In this document: positions 48,651 through 60,600 of the stretch, in pieces
Layout of the letters: each line of letters begins with the position of its first letter
Numbering within the stretch: position 1 is the first letter of the stretch
Assembly: GCA_947561715.1 (NCBI GenBank)
Contig: OX387197.1
Coordinates: forward strand, 3,477,001-3,541,000
Reading direction: 5' to 3'
DNA: 64,000 nucleotides
DNA from: Ascidia mentula
Lineage: Eukaryota > Chordata > Ascidiacea > Phlebobranchia > Ascidiidae
Position numbers and translations under genes: made by a program
Notes under the pieces: generated by a model
What the model was told of the DNA's origin: nothing
Database searches by the model: none
The model's input: the letters and a program-made list of their open reading frames with translations, nothing else

Positions 48651-50148
48651 GTCTGCTATATTAACACTAATATTATGAAGTGACTAAAATAACAATCAAC
48701 AATATGTTTTATTTCACAGCCACAGGTATTTCATTCTATATTTTTTGAGGGATTTCTGGACACATATGCAAAGAACAAGTTATCCGGTAATGTTTCTATT
48801 TCTAGACACGTGGTGCTAAAAATACACAGTAACCTAATTATCCTACACACTAGTGCTGAAATACCTATTTCAAATATTTTCCGTTTATCCCTCAAAATAA
48901 TTTTAACAATGGCATTTTTTTTTGTTTACATGCATAAACCAACATAACAACTTGGAATCAGTTTTGCAACCTCATTTTGGCCCTAAGAACACGCGACTTA
49001 AAGATGTGTGTTAGCTGCAAGTTAAAAAAGCCCTTTACATCAATTGCACGTGTACTAAAAATAAAAACTGCGTCTGGTCGTGGGATGAGTACTTGGTTGA
49101 CTTAGCAAAGGGTGCTGTTACAACAAAGTTGTCATTTCGGGGTTTGTTTTTATTGTGTGCACTGAGGCGAGCAATCACGTGTTTACCGATGCACAGTGAT
49201 GCGCAACTGCTGGGGAAACCCTTGAATTGTCCGGAATGGATGATGTTGACAGTCTTCCATTGGAAAAAAATCCGACAACAACTAAAGACAAACTAGTCTC
49301 AGTCTGACACAAAGCTAGCTGCAGGTCCCTGCACCAATGTTCAAAGGTCGGTCTGAAACCAAAACCGTGGTCTGGACTGCTTTGTAAGTTACAATCTGTG
49401 AGGCCGAAAGATATGAGATAATTACTGCGATAACATCATAGCTGCACTGATGAGAACTATAAGGTCGAAACAGTGGTCCTGTCATAAAAATTGTATTTGA
49501 CAATAGGTCACCTTGGTCTGGTGTTGTGTTAATTTGTGGTTTCGATACGGAGCAATATTTTACAGCTACAGATATTTCATTCTACAATTTTTGGGGGATT
49601 TCTTGACACATATACAAAGAACAAGTTCAGGTAATGTTTCAATTTCTAGGCATGTGCATCACTCATTCTTGTGGTGTATCTCTCTTGAAAGTTGTACCAT
49701 ATGCCAAAAACTATGATCTGTGAGACCAAAAGGTATGAGATAATTGCTGCGATAACGCATCCAAGGAGACTACGAAGAAGTGGAACAAGTTAAAAGTCGC
49801 AGTAAGAATAAAAAATACAAAAATTGATCGTGGTTTAAATGTACTTTTTTTTTTACTGAAAAGAGAAATACAAGAAAACTAAAATCGCAAAATACGTGTA
49901 ATCAATATTGTTAGTCGAAATTAGTACAAAACACATACGCCCGAAGTAAGCCTACAACAAACAAGCAACACATTATTTAAACCCAAGCAACATTTTGGCA
50001 TACATTATCAATGATAATTTAGTTTTAAAATTATTGTTTATGGTTTGGGGACATTTTGCTAAAAAGTAGGGTTAATATACTAAGAAACAATAAATTCAGG
50101 TTTTGTTCGTTTTTACGTCAATTTTGCAAGCCATCCATGAAATGTGAT
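48651..50148. other. UROC1 upstream region and KLHL 3' flank
   Basis: Contains the UROC1 promoter region, the partial exon 1 duplicate, and a shorter local duplication: 49394-49433 resembles 49706-49755, sharing GAGATAATTxCTGCGATAAC. No other gene was recognised. Confidence 0.55.
49441..49660. pseudogene. Partial duplicate of the UROC1 exon 1 region
   Basis: 49441-49556 matches 48454-48550: the same dispersed repeat, the intron 1 start and the 3' part of exon 1 in minus orientation (encoding YRNHKLTQHQTK before the donor). 49556-49660 then resumes at the match to 48706-48820, upstream of the real ATG. About 155 bp, including the start codon, is missing from the copy, so it cannot start the protein. 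Confidence 0.7.
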
Positions 50149-53100
50149 CTAAACCGCAATAACAGACGCTTCATAAACACCTTTCTGAAGATTGAAACAA
50201 TGTGTCCAGACATCTGTAGTCGGATCATAAACATCAACTGAATTCCTTACATCTCTTAAAAACATGTCTTTTGTGAAAAACACGGATTTAGCATGTAACT
50301 ATAGTTCAATGAAACCATGGCTAGATAAAAAGCTCGTTTCAATTCAGCAATAGGTAAATAAAGTCTTTTGAGAACGGGAAAAACTTCCACTCAGAAACAT
50401 TACATCTGTTTTACACTCCAATTCATAGCTGTAACTCAGGAATTTATTTTAAGGAATTGTGCTATAAGTTAGTAAGTACATTGTATAAGCTGCAGACAGA
50501 TGGCCACTGTTTCGACCTAAAAAGTGGAAGTCTTTGCTTGGCCGTTTGGACACCAGCTGCACTGATGAGACTTTTTAGGTCGAAACAGTGGCCATCTGTC
50601 TGCAGCTTACACAATTCATATTATTGGCCTCACATTGGTTAGTACGTACACTTGAAACATCAAAGAAAATCATACCTATGGTTCGTAACAGTTATATTAT
50701 ATTGCATAGCACACGCCCGCTTGGCAGGACTGTATTAAAATGATAAAGGGTGGATATTGAAAAACTTGCACCTAATGCCTGATGAAGAAAAAGTTACTAT
50801 AACCCAATTCTTATATGTGTAATGAATCTGAAACTTACGATTGTTCGCCACCAACTACATAAATCTTTCCATCAAGAACACAAGCAGAGTGAAGGAAACG
50901 ACGATTAAGGAGAGGAGAAACATATTTCCATTTGTTAGCTCTGGGTTCGTATTCTTCAACTGTTTGCAGGAGGTCAAGATTACGACCACGACCTCCTGTT
51001 AGATTAAAACTTGGCTTATTGCAGTTCTTAACTTTCTGTTTCACATAAAAATGAAAATTGTTCAAAATACAGAAACTTAAATTCAGCAGTGTGTACTTAA
51101 TCCACTCAATTATTTTTGCCACCCAAGGTCCATGTTTAATTAAAAGGGAATTTACTACGTGGTTTAGGTCATTTGTAATGCTTAACTGTACCAGATATAC
51201 ATGTTACATTTAAACTTTTGCCAACCAACCGAATTTTGAGAACCAAAAGTACTTTAAATTTATCCTAAATGTATTGCAGATCAACACCGCGGGCAGGAAG
51301 AAAGTATATTAGAACGGTTACCAAGTATATTTGCACCAACCTATTGCATATATCTTCCCTTCAGTTTCAACGCATGCGAAAAGACATCTTGCTTCAGTGA
51401 GAGAAGCGATTTTCGTGGAACTGCTTGAACGGGGATCGTAACTTTCACAAAAACCTAATGATTCACCATCATAGCCACCAATACAGTACAAGACATCTAA
51501 AAAAGTATTTCCCCGTTTAAAACTTAATTTTCCTGTCAGCACACACCACATCCATGTATTAATTTATACACATATCAGTTCTTGTCTCGTTTAGTGTAAA
51601 TAAAGCGACCAAAACAATGTTTAATTCGGCTTTTTTTAAACGTTCTGTGTCTTTAAACGAAAATAAAAATCCTTAAAAGGCTTCTTAAGAAAAGTATGTT
51701 TTTTCATGCCAAATCAAACATGGAAGATTGAAAGGCCGATATAAATAAAAAGTCTGTTAAGTACATGATCTTACTGTTGATTGAACACATTTCGTGTGCA
51801 CATCTTCGTTGTAACATTTTAAAACAGTTTCTCCATCTGTTCTCCTTGATGTCATAAACCAAACACGATGCAACTATCCCATTTTTTGTATAACCACCAG
51901 TGAGATATATGCAATCTACAACAAAACAAGCCAATCACAGCCGGAAGAAAACGATTTTTTTTTGTTAAGGCTATTGGTTTTATTTAAAAACATCCAAAAT
52001 TGTTCTTCACTGAATCAGATAAAGTTGTACATGAGGTAAACTCATTCATTAATGTCTTGAAATGGCATACGGAGAAAACATTACAAGCAAGTCAATTTAT
52101 AATCACGGTGTAACTTTTAGTGGTTCTGCAGACAGATTGAGGAAAAAAATCAGTGACTTTTAAAGTAGAATGCAAGTTTGTATCTTGCGCCTGTTTAAAA
52201 GATTACAAGGGCAACTACCTTTAAAAAATTTCTCGAGTGTTGATTCGCAGAATATCTAAAATAATCTTTTTTTTGCATATATAGGAAAATATATATTGTG
52301 TTAATTACAACAAAGTTTTAACCCAGAGAAATAGCTTTTTATGATGTGACAAAGTATATATAACACGTGGCCATGCTAAATAAATATAATAAATTTTGCT
52401 GTTAATACTTTTAAGGTTTAAAACCCAACACAAGCCCAAATGTAAACTTTTATGGTATATTGACAACGACAATAAAGTTTAGCAGCAACAATTAATGGGG
52501 ATATCCAGATATAAAAATTATTCTAAAAGTTTAGTGTTTCTGAGCATTGATAAAACTTTGACTGACCTTGAACAACTGCTGATGCAACTTCACTTCGATT
52601 TTCCAACATATCAGCAATTTTTATCCAGTCATTATATTCATCCAAGTTCATCATCTCACAACTTGATGTAGCTTTATTTCCACCCAACACATAAACAAAA
52701 TTTTCTATTTTGGTTGCTGATGCATATGCTCTGCCAGTATTTAGTGTCTGAAATAGTTTTGTGATGTTTAAACAACATGATATAATAGATAACACATAAG
52801 TACTTCACATATTTTTTTTTATTTCTCACAAAAAATGTTCGTATACAAAAAATGTAACAAACTAAATAAATCTGAAAAAATAAAACATACTGGCAAATTT
52901 TCATGTTGTTTTGTTTGGATGTTATACTTTATACAATTTCTTTCTGATCCTTTACCGCCAATAACAAGAAAACCAGACAAATCTAAAATAAATGTTAACA
53001 CAGTGAGCATCAATGGTAGCCGGCAAGATTTCTTTGTGCTTATGTATGAATGTTAGCATTCCTATTTTTTGTTGTGCAAATAAAAAATAAATTTTGATTT

Positions 53101-55530
53101 ATAGTAAACACAGAATTATAGCATTATTTGTACCACGTTGATCATTCCACATTCGAGGAAATCTTCCAAATGAAGCATCCATTACTGCAATGCAACAGTC
53201 ACTGTGTTTCCTCACAAGGTGCTGCAAAATAGAATAATTTCCTAAAATTTCATAAACCACAGCAATATATTTACCTCATTTCTAACTGTAGTTGCAAGAA
53301 AGTGATTGGAAATAGATGAAAGATCAAGTTGTGAGAAAAGATTCACAAACAAATCCTCTCGATGGGAAGGATTGAAATTGACCCATTGAACCATCCCAGT
53401 AAAAACCGCTTCTTCAATCTACATTCAACAAACATTGTGTATTATCCACATAGTTATATTTATCTGATAACACATTTGCTTGCACTTGGTTGCTGTGTCA
53501 TTTCTAGCATTTAACATAACTTGTAAAATCTATAGCCACCGATCTGTGAGAAAAATTCTTTCCATTAATTTAAATGCAAAGAGCATTTCAACTAAAAGTT
53601 TCTTTCACCAAGTCTGTGCTGCATGGTATGAAAAGCATTGACAAACTTACTGTGACAATAAATAATGATCCTATCAGTAATTTACGCACAAAGAAATTTT
53701 GTACAAAACATATTGACCAATGTAACATTTTGGTGCTTATCAATACAAAAAACCCAAAGAACATCATATAAAAACGAGTACAAAAAAACTTACAGATAAA
53801 TCGGCAAAAACAAGTGAATCTTTACAATATAAAGATGGAACAAATACATAAAAAAACATACATAAAAAGTTATTACCCCTTTGTTCTTCTGTGTGATAAA
53901 TGCAGATATGTCACCAACATCAAGTTGCATAAAATCCTCATGTTTTACAACTGTTGCAATATTAGCAACAATCATTTGGTTTATTTTCTCTTTCAAATCA
54001 TCAAGATTAAACCGAGTAGCATAAGCTCTAAGCTTTAAGCAGTTGTCAGTTGAAATGATCTCAAGAAGAACTTGACTGCAAAATAGTTTCAACTCTGAAA
54101 CACAAATATAACCAGATTAACAAATCTCTTTACAAGCAAAATTAATTTCAGCTGACAAAGCCACATCTTCACTTTTGATTGATGACCATGGCTGCCAAAC
54201 AATTAAATCAGAATATACACATAACACAAAATGATTCATAAGAGAAAAATATTGCACTTGAAATTAGGATAACAAACCAGCCATCTGTGTATAATCAGCA
54301 TCTTCCAAAACTTCCAACACATTTTCTTCTGTTACTTCAATATCACCCGTGTAAATATAATCCAATACACTTTGCAGTCTTTTTGGTGGAATGTTGTCCA
54401 CTTTAACAACCTCCGAGTATTTCTCCTTCATCTGTGAAAAGGAATAAATACAAGAGACTTGCAACACAAACAAAGTGGTCATATTATATTTAGATGGCAT
54501 TTATCAAAAATACTTTTGATATGAAGCAAATTGGAGCCAATAATATGATTTCTGTGAGCAGCATACATATGGCCATTGTTTTGACCTACAAGATCTCATC
54601 AGTGCACCTAGGTGTGTATCTCCACTTTGCTTATATATATGACTAATGTGACACAGGGCCTGGTGGCACTAATGGTTGAGCATTTGCTTGGCCATAATGT
54701 TTCCACCTTGTTTCCTCTATGAGGATAATGGTCATTGTATTTTGTCACCACAAAGGGGAAGTCTTTGTCTAGCTGTTCGGTTCGCAAAGTCATCTGAAAG
54801 AGTCACATCAAGCTGCACTGTTGAGACCATTAAATTATTAAACATGAAGTAACAGTCTTGATATATCTAAGAACTTTTTTACACCTGATGAAGCGAGAGG
54901 TACTCACGAAAGCTAGTGTGCATTTATGAATACAAAAGTCAATCTTTTTAAGAGAGTGCCAAATTAAGAGAATAAAGTTCGTGATGAGACCATGTAGGTC
55001 GAAACAGTGGTCATCTGTCTGCAGGTCACATGAGTACTTTAAAAATGTGTAAAACAGCATTTATGCACAGATTTTTGTATTACCAAATCATATTTAAACA
55101 TATTGTTAACATGAACAAATGTGATGAAGTGATTCATTACTTTCAGGTTACTCGGTGAATAAAGCAAGGATCTAATCTAGCAGACACATTAAAATTACTT
55201 TTGCAACAGTTATATATCCATAATTTTACAAATAGTAAAACTTATACAACCTTTGATTATGACATTTTTACATACAAATCACTTACCTCAACACCAAATA
55301 AAGTATCAAAATAATCTGATGTAGAACAAACAACAGCATCGTGAATTGAATAGTTTTCTCCTTGGGAGCAAAGTGTTCTGTTGCAAAATCGTTTGGCACC
55401 TGTTCTGTCACTAAAACAGTGGAAAATAGTAACTTGGTGACTATTCATAACACTTAACACAGTCTTACTTGTTTAGGAAGTTCATAACTTTCTGGTGATG
55501 CAAGTTTATTGCTTCCTGTGTCGGCCTCAT
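50149..55530 (-). CDS. BTB-BACK-kelch (KLHL) protein, 12 exons, 540 aa
   Basis: KLHL proteins are substrate adaptors of CUL3 ubiquitin ligases. Minus-strand exons: 55530-55469, 55410-55287, 54431-54278, 54094-53877, 53418-53275, 53221-53134, 52982-52891, 52747-52567, 51915-51775, 51496-51341, 50995-50839, 50254-50149. The sum is 1623 nt. The start MRPTQEAINLHHQKVMNFLN leads into a BTB domain (SIHDAVVCSTSDYFDTLF; LDYIYTGDIEVTEENVLEVL). BACK follows (FCSQVLLEIISTDNCLKLRAYA). Six kelch blades start at FLVIGGKG, FVYVLGGN, IYLTGGYT, LYCIGGYD, IYAIGGRG and IYVVGGEQ. A second in-frame ATG is not needed. Which KLHL subfamily it belongs to cannot be told by eye. Its kelch exons resemble those of the neighbouring kinase gene. 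Confidence 0.9.
50486..50609. repeat. Perfect 39-bp inverted repeat (foldback form of the dispersed repeat)
   Basis: Arms 50486-50524 and 50571-50609 are exact complements, with a 46-nt loop. It sits in the last intron of the KLHL gene. The right arm and loop edge read CTGATGA, a 5-bp stem with one G-T pair (GACTT/AGGTC), then GAAACAGTGG. Perfect arms imply recent origin or gene conversion between arms. Confidence 0.9.
54571..54606 (-). repeat. Dispersed hammerhead-like repeat copy in KLHL intron 2
   Basis: On the minus strand it reads TGCACTGATGAGATC, a short loop, GTAGGTC, then a diverged AAAACAATGGCC. It is flanked by GGAGCCAATAATATGA (54531-54549), which also occurs at 1737-1754 in a PC intron and, reversed, near 50616. 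Confidence 0.5.
54885..54916 (+). repeat. CTGATGAAGCGAGAG...CTCACGAAAGC motif (second hammerhead-like type)
   Basis: CTGATGA is followed by a stem of GCGAG pairing with CTCAC (one mismatch) and then GAAAGC. It lies in KLHL intron 2 between two copies of the other repeat type. Confidence 0.4.
54982..55027 (+). repeat. Dispersed hammerhead-like repeat copy in KLHL intron 2
   Basis: TGATGAGACCATGTAGGTCG, then AAACAGTGGTCATCTGTCTGCAG. The segment from GGTCG on matches the right arm of the palindrome at 50571-50609 closely. Confidence 0.6.
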
Positions 55531-57672
55531 GATTATAAAAATATACAAAAACTGACAATGGATAGGTCAATGCAGTGCAACATGAAAAGGTCAAAAACTC
55601 TGTTTTGCAATTCGTCAGTTTATGTTTTTTGCACATACGCTAATTAAAAATGATGAAAAACATTAAAATACAAAATAACAAGTTTTCTTTGTTTAAATTG
55701 ATATGAAATCCACAAATTCCTGTTGTTTGACTCATCCTGCATGTCACAATATTCGCAGAGTTTCACGTCACTTCATACACACGTAGTGTTCTTTGCTTTC
55801 ACACACAAAACTAAAGTCCGTTTAAAGGGGAAACACCGTGTTGTGTTTAGTACATAGCGCCCTGAGGGGGCGCTATACTTCGAACACATTTCTTTCCATA
55901 ATTTTTGATGTTGTGAACATTTCCACGAACTTCAAGAAAATATTATAAAAAACGATGATTGTTGTGATAAATATTAGTTTTGATTATTCAACCGTAACTT
56001 TTTTTACGGCTATGATTAATATTCGGCCGTTCTATATAGGCTCCGGTCGAAATGTTGGATATGATTGGAAAGGTCTGATTAACGTTTCTGAAGATTAATA
56101 AATGGTTGCGACCTACTGGATGTGCTGGGATCTCAGTTACTGATCAACAAAGTTTACATCATACTTGAGCCAGAAGCTACGTAAAGAGACAATCGCAACG
56201 ATCCTTGAAATGAAGTTAATTTATAGCTCGGTTGTTTATGTTATCAAAAGTCAAACAGGGAACTATTGCTGACCTAACTAACCAAAGCGAGGAAACATAG
56301 AGGGGCCTAAAATAACTGGTTTTGATAAAGGAACAAAAATTATATGAGTCGTATTTGGCATCATTTATCGATGTTTTTTACAACAAAAACAAGAACCAAA
56401 TAACTTCGATCAGTAACGATCGAGGCTACGGTAGAACTCGACAAAAATATGAATTAAATTTGTCTGACAAATCATTTAATTGTATCTTCAATTCCGTTCG
56501 AATTGTAAAGAAAATAATCTGAATTTTTAAAATTCAAAATCAAATATTTTATAGGGGTTCCTAACCTGGCCGAACTTTAGCTGCACCAGACTGCATGCTC
56601 TCGCGGCCATGAAACGAGAAAACAAATTTCCGAGCATCGCAACACACAAATATTTTGTTTACAATACTTGTTTTTGCATTGTGTTCCCAGGAATGTCGTG
56701 GTACCAATATCACACATGACAACTCTATGTTTTTAACTCTGAAGAAAGGTGTGCTACATACTTATATTTCAAACTCACAGCTGGGGTGTCACGCTTCTGT
56801 AATTTATTTCCTTTTCAAAGACCTACATCATTGTAACATCAAATGTGCGGAATCCGTCTTATGTCTACGAATTGAATTATCCTTTGGCACTCTTTATAAA
56901 GACTGACTTTTGTATTCCAAAGTACACAAGTTTTCGCGGGTGGTTTAGGCGATGAATGTTATGCAACAAACAATAAAATATTCCAGTAATTAGGCAGTGT
57001 AAATGTTTGCAATGCAAGTGGTTTTGAAAAGTAATGCGATATTTGCGTTGTATTTGGGACCTCCCCCATTACGAACTATCTTCAATATTTTCATGGACTA
57101 CAAACACATCCAACCGTTTCTATTAGTGATAGCTACCAAAGTGCACCATTGGGTCCTTGTGACGCCCTTTTTTTTAAAAAAAACGTTTTTATTTTGCACG
57201 CAAAGTTGTTACGCATATGGACATTGAACATAAAAAAGCATAGGTACCGACAAAAGGTTGATTGAGTCAGGCGCAAATGTGAGAGGACTTCCTCACGTAA
57301 AGGATCTGAAGACAGGCAAACGTGATTGACTGTTAGCTTTTGTCTGATTTTCTTACTTTAAGAATATGGACACTGAGCACAATGAGGCGAGAAGGAATAG
57401 CTGCTACCAAATAATAAGAGCAGGTAGGCCGAATTACTAAAAATATTGAAACTGGGTTTGTCGGTCACCACAGCTCAAAACATCATCGCATGGCAGTGGG
57501 TTGCGTAATATGATCAGTTTTGTGAACGTCGGGCATTCGAACTAGCAAGGCACAGCGAATCCGAAATGTTGAATATTTATCAAAAAAAGCTACATTTTTT
57601 TTGTTTACAAACTTCACATTTGACACTTTTGTTTGTTTCATATAAAAGTCATTAAAATGTAAAAAAAACATT
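55531..57672. other. Intergenic region between the KLHL gene and the kinase-kelch gene
   Basis: KLHL promoter side plus the 3' flank of the kinase-kelch gene. A short GC hairpin, AGCGCCC/GGGGCGCT, is at about 55855-55878. No coding exon was recognised in 2.1 kb. Confidence 0.5.
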
Positions 57673-60600
57673 TTAAACCGAAACCACAGTTGCACCATAT
57701 ACTGATTTTTGCAAGGAGAAAGATGGTGTCCAGACCCCATAAGCAGGATTGTAAACTTCAACCGAATTGAGTGGGTATATAATGTTTCTAAAATACAAAT
57801 GAAGTGTGAGAACCAACAAACATTATGTTGTGTTATATTTTTGTTGCATTTTAGACTCATAGTAAATTTAACACATGTACCAACTTTAAATTAACTTCGA
57901 AAATTGCAAGAGAAGAGCTATCTAGATACATATAAATGTTACTAGAACAACTTTGTGTCCACGCTTCTGATTTTATAAAACATGTTTCGCTTTTTAATAA
58001 AGCATCTTCAGTTCTTATTCAATCTATTTGAGTGTTGCTGATTAGGTAGATTTCATGAAGTAAAAACAATTTATTGCTAGATATATATATGTATAAATAA
58101 GTAGAAGGTAACACTTTGTGCCTTTTCAAATATACCAACCTAACATGGAAACTGTTTCTAATATCCTGAAGAACATTTCTTGCAGTTGTAATGGAATTTA
58201 AAATTAACATTGCTATGTGACTTTATTTGCTATTGAATCTTGCATCGTGTCATACTCATTTACAATTTTTTAATCTCTTCTCAGATTTGCATATTGCCAG
58301 AGTTGCCTTCCAATATGAGAAACAAACAGAACTTCGATAATTCATGCAAAACTTACCTTCGCCCACCCACAACATAAATCTTCCCATCAACAACGCAAGC
58401 AGAGTGATTGTAACGAAGAATTTGAAGAGAAGAAACATTTTCCCATTTGTTAACTCGAGGTTCGTATTGTTCCACAGTTGACAGAGGGAACAAAGCATCA
58501 CCCAAACCTCCTGTCAGATAAAAAAAATGAGGCTCTTTTGGTTCTGCTTTTGTTCAAGGAAATATTTGTGGGATACTTAAATCAAATCAAGTGTAAATTA
58601 CTATCATAACTATACAATAACTTAAGACATACACTTACTTTATCAATAAAGTTACTAGTACCAATAAAAAGCAATTAAATCGATTTCACTTTGCACAAAG
58701 GACTTCTAGATAAATAAACTAAATAAGCAAAAGTTAAAATAGTATGGACAGTGATAAAGAGGTTAACGGGTCAGCAAACAGGATCTGCAAACAAACAAAC
58801 CATGCCTACTACATGACTATTCTAAAACCATCACCACTGACCAATTGCATAGATCATCTCTCCAACTTCCACACACGCAAAGGCATATCTTGCATAATTA
58901 AGAGAAGCAATTCTAGATGATGCTTTTGCTCGCAGATCATGAAATTCACAAGACTGCATGCGACGCTTGCCATGGCGACCTCCTATGCAGTAAACCCCAT
59001 CTAAAGCGATTTAAAAGTTCAATATCAGTTATATAGCATTTACAACGAAACACGAAATTATCAAAAAAAATTCTCCAGGTGTTTAAACTACACTTCGATG
59101 TTTTTAAATCTCAAGACATGCTCCATGTACACAATGATTATGAATTAGGATATTTAAAGTGTGTCACCATGCTTATCGTACAATTTAAAAAAGAAACTTA
59201 AAAGGTTTTTCTAACAGTTATCATTGCTCAATTTATACAGAGATAATAAAGCAGGATTTCAGTACGGTCACCTTGTTCAAAATCATTTGCATTTTGGGGC
59301 AGAGAACTTTAAAACAGCGTAGAGGATAAGTAACTTTACACTTACTGCCAACTGAACACATGCCGTGTCCCTTTCTCGGCTGTAACATGTGAAAACTGTC
59401 TCTCCATTTGTTTTCAGTGATGTTGTAAACAAAGCAGGAAGAGGACGTTTCATGTTTTCCCAAACATCCTGAGACATATATTTGATCTGAAAGATCAAAA
59501 AGAAAACAAGGTTTTCCAATTGTGATATATTGCATGCATGTCCAAGGTTATAAGTGCATATCACCGACACAGTAAGCTTCCGAGTTATTGCAGTAATTAT
59601 TAAATATAGAAAGAACATTTGATTTGTAATTTAGGGTCTTTGTACAAACAGAAAACTATCTAAAAACTTGTAATGCAAGTTTAAGCCATTGAATTACTAA
59701 AGAAAATTACTAAATGTACCAACAACTCACCTCCAACAACAGCTGATGCAGCCTCCTCTCGACCTTCCAGCATGTCGGCAACCTTTACCCATTGTTCACT
59801 TTCCTCCAAGTTCAACATCTCACAACTTTTGCTTGGACCACTTCCACCCATTACAAAGACCCTGTTTTGCACTCTGGCTGAAGTTGACCATGCTCTTGCA
59901 GAATGTAGGTTCTGAACCAAAATTATTTTTTCTTACTAATTACAAGTGTGTTTCTTAAAAATCCCCAAATACAACAAATATTGAGTCATTACTGGTAAAA
60001 GTTGATGTTGTTTTGTGGTGACGTCCCATTTCACACAACTTCTGTCTGAAGAAACACCACCAGCAACAAGAAAACCTTTAAAATTCAAAGGACACTACTC
60101 ATGTCATTGTGCAGAGCCCACATGGTCATGATTATGCAATTGTTGCAAACTCTACTTTGACAAAATACATGGTAAATATTTAAAGCCCATATAAAATCAT
60201 TATGTCAGTAATAAATTGAGTGAAATAGAAAAGCACACATGACAGGCACCCAGGTAAGTCTTACACACTTTATGTCTTAGCAAACAAAATAATGTCTAGT
60301 TTTTATCCCACATCCTAGACTATAAAACCATGCACAAACAGTTACCACTTTCGCTGCTTGTTGCTTGGTATGATGAGTGGGACTGGTAGCAGTAATTAAG
60401 AGAATTTCCTTCCCTTTGCGTGTTTTGAATCCCAGCCCCACCAATTCTTTCACCTATAAATCAATAGTTTCATTTTAAAAATGACACGGCAGCATGGGCA
60501 CATCTTATGTTACATACATCACACTTTTAACCTAATGGATAGTGACATCACAGCTGATGTTGCATTAAAGTCATTTTTACCTGATATGTAGGGGCATCAT

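Noticed and set aside
58357-58510. Suspected frameshift in the fifth kelch exon of the kinase-kelch gene
   Set aside because: A first pass seemed to show extra bases near 58500. Re-reading the bases gave a 154-nt exon with phases 1 in and 2 out, and the total CDS is divisible by three.
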